Position numbers and translations under genes: made by a program. Below the pieces are notes generated by a model, which was not told where the DNA came from, did not search any database, and was given only the letters and a program-made list of their open reading frames with translations. Below are positions 5,683 to 10,656 of a DNA stretch of 10,656 bases, in pieces. The number at the start of each line of letters is the position of its first letter. Position 1 is the first letter of the stretch. The stretch is from positions 1 to 10,656 of the forward strand of contig URWL01000036.1 in NCBI GenBank assembly GCA_900551465.1. The letters are read 5' to 3'. This stretch comes from an uncultured Blautia sp. (GTDB lineage Bacteria; Bacillota; Clostridia; Lachnospirales; Lachnospiraceae).

Positions 5683-7356
5683 ATGAAAATATTACTGGCG
5701 GCATGCAATGCCAAATATATTCACTCCAATCCGGCAGTGTATGATCTTAGAGCATATGCATCCCGATTTAAAGAATCCATACTCCTTGGGGAGTATACGA
5801 TTAATCAGACAAAAGATGAGGTTTTGAAGGATATTTACAGGAGCGGCGCTGACGTAGTATGCTTTTCCTGCTATATCTGGAACATCTCTTATATTAAGGA
5901 TCTGATTCATGATCTTAAGAAAATACTTCCGGGTACGGCCTTCTGGGTCGGAGGCCCGGAGGTTTCTTTTGATGCGGAGAAACTTCTGAAGGAGCTTCCG
6001 CAGCTTGCCGGAGTTATGGTAGGAGAAGGTGAGGAGACTTTTCTGGAGCTTGCTGCTTATTATATAGAAGGAAAAGGTACACTGGAACAGATCAGAGGAA
6101 TCGCATATCGTAACGGGGAGGAAATCCGTCATAATGGATGGAGAGAGATCATGGATCTAAGTAAAGTTCCGTTTGCTTATGAAAAAACAGAAGATTTCAC
6201 GAATCGGATCATTTATTATGAAAGCAGCAGAGGCTGCCCTTTTTCCTGCAGCTACTGTCTGTCATCTATTGATAAGAAACTGAGATTCAGAGATCTTTCT
6301 CTGGTGAAAAAGGAACTTCAGTTTTTCCTGGACCGGAAGGTGCCTCAGGTGAAATTTGTGGACAGGACCTTTAACTGCCGTCATGATCATGCAATGGCTA
6401 TATGGAAGTACATACAGGAGCATGACAACGGAGTGACGAATTTTCATTTTGAGATATCCGCAGATCTTATCCGGGAAGAAGAGCTGGAGTTGATGAGCCA
6501 TATGAGACCGGGACTGATCCAGCTGGAGATTGGTGTGCAGTCTACAAATCCGGAAACAATCCAGGCGATCCATCGGACCATGAATCTGGAAAAATTGAAA
6601 AAATCAGTGGCTCGAATAAAAAGCTATGGAAATATTCATCAGCATCTGGATCTGATCGCCGGACTTCCTTATGAGGATTACGAAAGTTTTCGAAATTCTT
6701 TTAATGATGTTTATCGTATGGAGCCAGATCAGCTGCAGCTGGGGTTCCTGAAGGTTTTAAAAGGGTCATCCATGTATCAGGAAGCAGAAAAATATCAGAT
6801 CCTTTATAAAGACAGAGAGCCTTATGAGGTTCTTTGTACCCGATGGCTTTCTTATAAAGATATTTTGCGGCTGAAAATGGTGGAAAGTATGGTGGAAGTG
6901 TATTATAATAGTGGTCAGTTCCAGAACACGCTTCACTGGCTGGTCGGCGCTTTTGTATCTCCCTTTGATTTCTATGAAAACCTGGGAGCATTTTATGAGG
7001 AAAAAGGTTACGGGGAAATCTCCCATTCCAGAATTCGTCGCTATGAGATCCTTCTGGAGTTTATCCGTGAAAAAACTTCTTTTTCTGAAAGTCTGGCTTC
7101 ACAGTATATGGTTTATGATCTTTATCTGAGAGAAAAGCTGAAAAAGCGTCCCTCTTTTGCCTCTGATCAGAAGCCATATGAAAAAACAATCTGGAACTAC
7201 AGGAAAGTCCGGCAAATTTCCAAAACTGCTCATATTGAGATTTTTGGAGAGGAGCAGGCAGTACTGTTTGATTATGAACACAGAAATCCGCTGACAAACA
7301 ATGCAGCGGCACAGGTAATCTGTCTTACAGAGGCAGAGGCAAATAAAAAGAGGTGA
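5683..7356 (+). CDS. B12-binding-fold radical SAM protein, DUF4080-type, substrate unknown
   Basis: This is a 557-residue radical SAM enzyme. The N-terminal third (about 1-150) is a cobalamin-binding-like Rossmann domain, with NAKYIHSNPAVYDLRAY, then WVGGPEVSF and VGEGEETF. I see no DxHxxG cobalamin-His motif, so B12 binding is not assured. The 4Fe-4S motif is C185-P-F-S-C189-S-Y-C192 within ESSRGCPFSCSYC, followed by VKFVDRTFN, EIGVQSTNPETIQAI and DLIAGLPYEDY, typical of the radical SAM barrel. The C-terminal 150 or so residues, rich in Tyr, Phe, Glu and Arg, match what I recall of DUF4080. The start ATG has AGGGGAG at 5668-5674 with 8 nt spacing, 22 nt after thioredoxin. The reaction is not known. 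Placement behind a thioredoxin system suggests shared low-potential electron supply or oxygen-sensitive chemistry, which is inference. Confidence 0.85.
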   Translation: MKILLAACNAKYIHSNPAVYDLRAYASRFKESILLGEYTINQTKDEVLKDIYRSGADVVCFSCYIWNISYIKDLIHDLKKILPGTAFWVGGPEVSFDAEKLLKELPQLAGVMVGEGEETFLELAAYYIEGKGTLEQIRGIAYRNGEEIRHNGWREIMDLSKVPFAYEKTEDFTNRIIYYESSRGCPFSCSYCLSSIDKKLRFRDLSLVKKELQFFLDRKVPQVKFVDRTFNCRHDHAMAIWKYIQEHDNGVTNFHFEISADLIREEELELMSHMRPGLIQLEIGVQSTNPETIQAIHRTMNLEKLKKSVARIKSYGNIHQHLDLIAGLPYEDYESFRNSFNDVYRMEPDQLQLGFLKVLKGSSMYQEAEKYQILYKDREPYEVLCTRWLSYKDILRLKMVESMVEVYYNSGQFQNTLHWLVGAFVSPFDFYENLGAFYEEKGYGEISHSRIRRYEILLEFIREKTSFSESLASQYMVYDLYLREKLKKRPSFASDQKPYEKTIWNYRKVRQISKTAHIEIFGEEQAVLFDYEHRNPLTNNAAAQVICLTEAEANKKR

Positions 7357-7361
7357 CAAAA

Positions 7362-7466
7362 ATGGGAATGTTTGATCCGAAAAAACGTAAAGTTATCACA
7401 GCAGTGATTGCAGTGATACTGGTTCTTGCCATGGTTGTTCCAAGCATTTTGTCTATTCTGGTGTAA
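7362..7466 (+). CDS. 34-residue single-span membrane peptide
   Basis: This is a short gene with convincing expression signals. AGAGGTGA (7349-7356) overlaps the radical SAM stop codon and lies 8 nt before the ATG at 7362. The next gene starts 3 nt after its TAA. The product begins MGMFDPKKRK, a short polar head with a KKRK cluster, and continues with about 24 hydrophobic residues rich in Val, Ile, Ala and Leu (V11 to V34). It looks like one transmembrane helix with a positively charged cytoplasmic end by the positive-inside rule, or possibly an uncleaved signal-anchor. No enzyme motif can be present in such a peptide. I do not recognise a named family. Its location between a radical SAM gene and an AIR-synthase-like gene suggests a membrane tether or a small regulator of the operon products, which is speculative. 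Confidence 0.7.
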   Translation: MGMFDPKKRKVITAVIAVILVLAMVVPSILSILV

Positions 7467-7469
7467 GAT

Positions 7470-8123
7470 ATGAAGCTTGGACAAAAAGCAATGGAAGTTC
7501 TGCGGGCAGAGGTCACAGGAATTTTAAAAGAAGGCGACGAACTTGTGATTGCCGGAAATATTGCTCTTGTGGGAACTGCGCTTATCGTAGAAAAAGAAAA
7601 AGATTTTCTAAGACAGTATTTTTCTGAGGGATTTCTTTGGGATGCATGGAGAGGTTCTTTTCTTTATGGTGTTTCCAATAGTATGATCCAGCATCTGAAA
7701 GCTATGGAAACAGATGCCTTTTATTCTTTGGGAGAGGGCGGCGTTCTGGCCGGCTTGTGGAAAATGGCTGAGGCTTCTGAAATAGGTCTTTTTGCAGATC
7801 TTCGTAAGATTCCTGTTCGTCAGGAAACCATAGAGATTTGTGAAAGATTTAACCTGAATCCCTATAAACTTCTTTCAGAAGGAAGTATTCTGGCCGGCAC
7901 TATAAAAGGAGAAGAACTGGTACAGTATTACCTGGAACAGGGAATTCCGGCAGCAGTGATCGGAAAAGCAGTAAAAGGCAATGACCGTATCCTGCGCAGC
8001 GGGGAAAATGTCAGATATCTGGAACGTCCCTCTCAGGATGAGATCACCAGGTTTGCGTGGGGAGAAAAATGGAAAAATTCCGGAAGAATACCGGGAAAGA
8101 AAAAGGAGACAGAAAAATGCTGA
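7470..8123 (+). CDS. Stand-alone AIR synthase-related C-terminal domain protein
   Basis: This 217-residue protein resembles the C-terminal domain (AIRS_C) of the PurM/HypE/SelD/ThiL superfamily without its N-terminal ATP-binding half. Supporting blocks are KEGDELVIAGNIALVG near the start, the loop GEGGVLAGLWKMAEAS (88-103), DLRKIPVRQETIEICERF, then NPYKLLSEGSILAGT, and AAVIGKA toward the end. The canonical D-P-x-x-G-G loop reads L-G-E-G-G. Because the N-terminal half is missing, it is unlikely to be an AIR synthase or HypE by itself. It may bind a nucleotide or act with a separate partner. The last 30 or so residues are Lys/Arg/Glu-rich. The ATG is 3 nt after the stop of the small membrane peptide and has no strong ribosome binding site of its own, so translational coupling is likely. 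It overlaps trmL by 7 nt. The function is unknown. Confidence 0.75.
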   Translation: MKLGQKAMEVLRAEVTGILKEGDELVIAGNIALVGTALIVEKEKDFLRQYFSEGFLWDAWRGSFLYGVSNSMIQHLKAMETDAFYSLGEGGVLAGLWKMAEASEIGLFADLRKIPVRQETIEICERFNLNPYKLLSEGSILAGTIKGEELVQYYLEQGIPAAVIGKAVKGNDRILRSGENVRYLERPSQDEITRFAWGEKWKNSGRIPGKKKETEKC

Positions 8124-8611
8124 ATATTGTACTCCATGAGCCGGAAATTCCGGCGAATACGGGAAATATAGGAAGAACCTGTGTGGCTACAGGCACGCGG
8201 CTCCATCTTATTGAGCCACTGGGATTTCTGCTGAATGAGAAAGCCATCAAAAGAGCCGGGATGGATTACTGGAAGGATCTGGATGTGACTACTTATCTGA
8301 ATTATGAAGATTTTCTTCAGAGAAATCCAGGTGCAAAGATTTATTATGCCACAACAAAGGCTCCTCAGACTTACACAGAGGTATCTTATGAGGATGACTG
8401 TTTTATTATGTTCGGAAAGGAAAGCGCCGGGATTCCGGAGGAAATCCTTCTGAATAATCAGGAGACATGCGTCCGCATTCCTATGATCAATGATATTCGC
8501 TCTCTGAATCTCAGTAATTCAGTGGCTATTGTTCTTTATGAGGCTCTTCGTCAGCATGATTTCAGCCATATGCAGCTGGGAGGACATCTGACAAAATATA
8601 ACTGGAAATAA
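8117..8611 (+). CDS. trmL: tRNA (cytidine/uridine-34-2'-O)-methyltransferase TrmL
   Basis: This 164-residue SPOUT-class methyltransferase is expected to 2'-O-methylate the wobble nucleotide of tRNA-Leu isoacceptors using S-adenosylmethionine. The length is typical of TrmL, which lacks the extra RNA-binding domain of larger SpoU enzymes. Motif 1 is NTGNIGRTC (14-22) with the conserved N14 and R20. Motif 2 is FGKESAGIP (99-107). Motif 3 includes IPM and RSLNLSNSVAIVLYEALRQ with N134. Family members often have FGxETxGLP, so SAG is a mild variation. I chose ATG 8117, not an in-frame ATG at 8057, because AAGGAG at 8103-8108 lies 8 nt upstream and the SPOUT fold begins there. The start lies inside the end of the preceding gene (7-nt overlap), which implies translational coupling. 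Confidence 0.94.
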   Translation: MLNIVLHEPEIPANTGNIGRTCVATGTRLHLIEPLGFLLNEKAIKRAGMDYWKDLDVTTYLNYEDFLQRNPGAKIYYATTKAPQTYTEVSYEDDCFIMFGKESAGIPEEILLNNQETCVRIPMINDIRSLNLSNSVAIVLYEALRQHDFSHMQLGGHLTKYNWK

Positions 8612-8616
8612 GTTGT

Positions 8617-8657
8617 ATTTGCAGAAAAAAGAAATTTTATGATTATTTTCTGCAGAT
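8617..8657 (+). other. Hairpin immediately after trmL
   Basis: TGCAGAAAA (8620-8628) pairs perfectly with TTTTCTGCA (8646-8654). With a wobble and two more pairs the stem can extend to 8617-8657. The loop is AT-rich. It has no T-tract after it, so it is not a terminator by itself. It may protect the 3' end of the mRNA or help the terminator that follows 13 nt later. Confidence 0.5.
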
Positions 8658-8669
8658 GAAAGATATAAG

Positions 8670-8721
8670 AAACAGGCAGATTAAGTATGGTATTTTTTAC
8701 TGTATTTAATCTGCCTGTTTT
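8670..8721 (+). terminator. Intrinsic terminator of the thioredoxin-trmL operon
   Basis: A perfect 15-bp stem pairs AAACAGGCAGATTAA (8670-8684) with TTAATCTGCCTGTTT (8706-8720). The 21-nt loop contains a run of six T, and the 3' side ends in TTTT (8718-8721). It is the first strong terminator after 4336, so the genes from 4435 to 8611 can be one transcription unit. Confidence 0.85.
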
Positions 8722-8728
8722 AATATAT

Positions 8729-8744
8729 TAAAAGATGTCTTTTA
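8729..8744. promoter_or_regulatory. Palindrome upstream of the ade promoter, possible operator
   Basis: TAAAAGA (8729-8735) and TCTTTTA (8738-8744) form a perfect inverted repeat with a 2-nt centre. It lies about 34 bp before the -35 box of the ade promoter, a position that would suit an upstream activator or repressor site. The region is very AT-rich, so a chance palindrome is possible. Confidence 0.3.
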
Positions 8745-8777
8745 TAAAATGTATGTAAATTTTAATGAAAAATATAA

Positions 8778-8806
8778 TTGAAAATTTGGAGATTTAGTGA
8801 TAATAT
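8778..8806 (+). promoter_or_regulatory. Sigma-A-type promoter of ade
   Basis: The -35 box is TTGAAA (8778-8783) and the -10 box is TAATAT (8801-8806), with exactly 17 bp between them. Transcription would begin near 8812-8814, leaving a leader of about 67 nt that is almost entirely A and T. I see no purine-riboswitch-like pairing in this leader. Each hexamer differs from consensus at one position. Confidence 0.7.
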
Positions 8807-8879
8807 ATAAAAAATAATAAGAAAATAAAACTATAATCACAAAATAAAATATAAATTTCAGAAAAAGGAGGCTATAGAT

Positions 8880-10607
8880 ATGGAACTAGAAAAGTACCGG
8901 ATTTATTCTGAGATGGCCAGAGGAATCAGAAAGGCTCCGCTTGTATTTAAAAATGCCAATGTTTTTTATGCACATACAGGTGAGTTCAGAAAAGGAGACG
9001 TAGCAGTTGCCGATGGTATGATCATTGGAACAGGCAATTATCAGGGCGAAAAGGAAGTGGATCTTACAGGGAAATATCTTTGTCCTGGATTTATTGACAG
9101 CCATCTTCATCTGGAATCTACTCTTGTGACGCCGGGAGAATTGATCCGGCAGGCTGCCCAGTGCGGAACTACAACATTTATTGTAGATCCTCATGAATCT
9201 GCAAACGTATCAGGAACTGCAGGAATAGATTATATTCTGGAACAGACAGAGGACGTACCGGCAAATGTATATGTGATGATGCCTTCCTGTGTACCGGCAA
9301 CTCATGTAGATGATAATGGATGTATCCTTACTGCCGGAAAAATGAAAACATATCTTGAGAATCCCAGAATTCTTGGCCTGGGAGAGGTAATGGATGCAGT
9401 TTCGGTGATCAATGGAAGTGTTGCCATGCATGAAAAATTATCTTTATTTCAGAATAAAATACGGGATGGACATGCACCATTTCTCCGTTCAGGAGATCTT
9501 GCTGCTTATGCTCTGGCAGGAATTGCCACAGACCATGAATGTGTTGATTATGAGTATGCAATGGAGGAATGCAGAAATGGAATGCAGGTTCTGATCCGTG
9601 AGGGAAGCGCGGCCCGCAATCTGGATGCCATTGTATCAGGGATCGTAAAAAACAATACAGATACATCAGGATTTTGTTTTTGTACTGATGATAAACACAT
9701 TGAAGATATCAGAAGAGAAGGGCATATCAATTACAATATAAGACGTTCTGTAGAACTGGGACTTTCACCGGAAAAAGCAATACAGATTGCAACAATTCAG
9801 ACAGCCAGATGCTACGGGCTTACGCAGCTGGGAGCTATAGCACCAGGATGTCAGGCAGATCTGGTGGTACTTAAAAGTCTGGAAACTATGGAAGTACAGG
9901 ACGTTTATCATAAAGGTAAAATAGTCCTGAAGGATGAAAAGACAGAGATCAGACCGTGTGCTCCGGAACTGAAAAATACAGTTCATTTAAAAAATTTTGA
10001 AGAGAAAGATCTGTATCTTTCCTGCAAAAATCAAAAAGCCCATGTACTTCAGATGATGGAAGGTCAGATTGTTACAAAAGATGTTTATGAAGAAGTTCCT
10101 TTTTGTGAGGAAAAAGGCGAAAAAGTCTTTGCTTCAGATGAAGTGTTTCAAAAGATTGCAGTTATCGAACGGCATAAATGTACCGGAAAAGTGGGTGTAG
10201 GAATTGTAAAGGGATTTGGAATCCAGGGAGGAGCCATTGCATCAAGTGTTTCCCATGATTCACATAATCTGATCGTTATTGGGGATAACGATCAGGATAT
10301 GTATCTGGCGGTGCAGGAACTTGTACGAACCCAGGGTGGATATACACTGGTAGAAAAAGGCAGAGTATTTGATACTTTGCCTCTGCCTGTAATGGGACTG
10401 ATGAGTGACGCAGGTTATGAAAAAGTAAATGATCTTCTTGAAAGTATGATATCAAAAGCACACTCTATGGGAATAAAAAAAGGATTTGATCCTTTTATAA
10501 CATTATCATTCATGGCGCTTCCGGTAATTCCGGATATCAGGGTAACTCCAAGAGGAGTGTATCTTGTAAATGAAGACAGGATTCTGACCAGTCCTTTTGA
10601 TGAATAA
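8880..10607 (+). CDS. ade: Adenine deaminase
   Basis: This 575-residue amidohydrolase-superfamily metalloenzyme converts adenine to hypoxanthine and ammonia for purine salvage. The metal-binding H75-L-H77 lies in PGFIDSHLHLES. It is followed by the family blocks TTTFIVDPHE, MMPSCVPATH and LGLGEVM, then DGHAP with H198, TDHE with H219 and E220, and FCTDDKH with D270/D271. The C-terminal third (about 400-575), with GIVKGFGIQGGAIASSVSHDSHN and DPFITLSFMALPVIP, is typical of the adenine deaminase C-terminal domain. The length is that of a complete enzyme. The ATG at 8880 has AAGGAGG at 8865-8871 with 8 nt spacing. It has its own sigma-A promoter and follows a strong terminator, so it is transcribed separately from trmL. 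Confidence 0.96.
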   Translation: MELEKYRIYSEMARGIRKAPLVFKNANVFYAHTGEFRKGDVAVADGMIIGTGNYQGEKEVDLTGKYLCPGFIDSHLHLESTLVTPGELIRQAAQCGTTTFIVDPHESANVSGTAGIDYILEQTEDVPANVYVMMPSCVPATHVDDNGCILTAGKMKTYLENPRILGLGEVMDAVSVINGSVAMHEKLSLFQNKIRDGHAPFLRSGDLAAYALAGIATDHECVDYEYAMEECRNGMQVLIREGSAARNLDAIVSGIVKNNTDTSGFCFCTDDKHIEDIRREGHINYNIRRSVELGLSPEKAIQIATIQTARCYGLTQLGAIAPGCQADLVVLKSLETMEVQDVYHKGKIVLKDEKTEIRPCAPELKNTVHLKNFEEKDLYLSCKNQKAHVLQMMEGQIVTKDVYEEVPFCEEKGEKVFASDEVFQKIAVIERHKCTGKVGVGIVKGFGIQGGAIASSVSHDSHNLIVIGDNDQDMYLAVQELVRTQGGYTLVEKGRVFDTLPLPVMGLMSDAGYEKVNDLLESMISKAHSMGIKKGFDPFITLSFMALPVIPDIRVTPRGVYLVNEDRILTSPFDE

Positions 10608-10656
10608 GAATAGATTGAGTGAATATTTACCTGAAAAAGAAAAAGCATGACAGGAA
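10608..10656. other. Short tail after ade, unassigned
   Basis: Nothing can be assigned in these 49 bases. No terminator hairpin is visible. A 16-codon frame (10600-10650) overlaps the ade stop but has no ribosome binding site, and an ATG at 10647 is cut off by the window edge. Whether ade is followed by a co-transcribed gene cannot be decided here. Confidence 0.5.

Noticed and set aside
5692..6132. 146-codon open frame on the minus strand opposite the radical SAM gene
   Set aside because: It is a shadow of a well-supported gene with no domain signature of its own.
8812..8879. Purine riboswitch in the ade leader
   Set aside because: The leader is almost purely A/T, and no three-helix purine aptamer with its conserved junction can be drawn.
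10600..10650. 16-codon frame MNKNRLSEYLPEKEKA overlapping the ade stop, ending in ATGA with a possible next start at 10647
   Set aside because: There is no ribosome binding site for either start and the window ends after four codons of the second frame, so a coupled downstream gene cannot be supported.
1..10656. Mobile elements, CRISPR repeats, tRNA or rRNA genes, phage defence genes
   Set aside because: I looked for transposase-like frames, direct repeats and clover-leaf arms and saw none. The gene content is metabolic and housekeeping.

Overview
The window reads as a contiguous piece of a low-to-moderate GC Firmicutes chromosome. The best fit is a Clostridia / Lachnospiraceae-type gut anaerobe. 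The reasons are strong AGGAGG-type ribosome binding sites about 8 nt from each start, AT-rich intergenic DNA with A/T-rich terminators, a split biotin carboxylase plus BCCP, a clostridial-looking pyridine-nucleotide-independent-type thioredoxin reductase, and a DUF4080-type radical SAM protein. The taxonomic call is inference from style and gene content. All supported genes lie on the + strand. No transposon, CRISPR array, tRNA or rRNA was seen.

Region 1 (1-4336) is a 5-oxoproline (pyroglutamate) operon in the order pxpB (5' end cut by the window), pxpC, a BCCP (accB-like), a biotin carboxylase (accC-like) and pxpA, closed by a long structured terminator hairpin. PxpABC is the known prokaryotic ATP-dependent 5-oxoprolinase. 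A BCCP and a biotin carboxylase inserted inside the operon, with no AccA/AccD carboxyltransferase nearby, is the most thought-provoking feature. PxpB and PxpC are homologues of the carboxyltransferase part of urea carboxylase, so the five genes together carry every module of a split urea-carboxylase-like enzyme plus the PxpA hydrolase-type subunit.

Region 2 (4337-8721) looks like one transcription unit: a promoter region with a dyad, a TrxB-like flavoprotein that keeps the CxxC but has lost the NADPH-binding motifs, a thioredoxin, a B12-binding-fold radical SAM protein, a 34-residue single-span membrane peptide, a stand-alone AIR-synthase C-terminal domain protein, and the tRNA Nm34 methyltransferase TrmL. 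It ends in a 15-bp-stem terminator. Gaps are 22 nt or less, and the last two genes overlap.

Region 3 (8722-10656) holds an AT-rich regulatory region with a good sigma-A promoter and an upstream palindrome, driving a separately transcribed adenine deaminase gene (ade). The last 49 bases after ade contain nothing I can assign.
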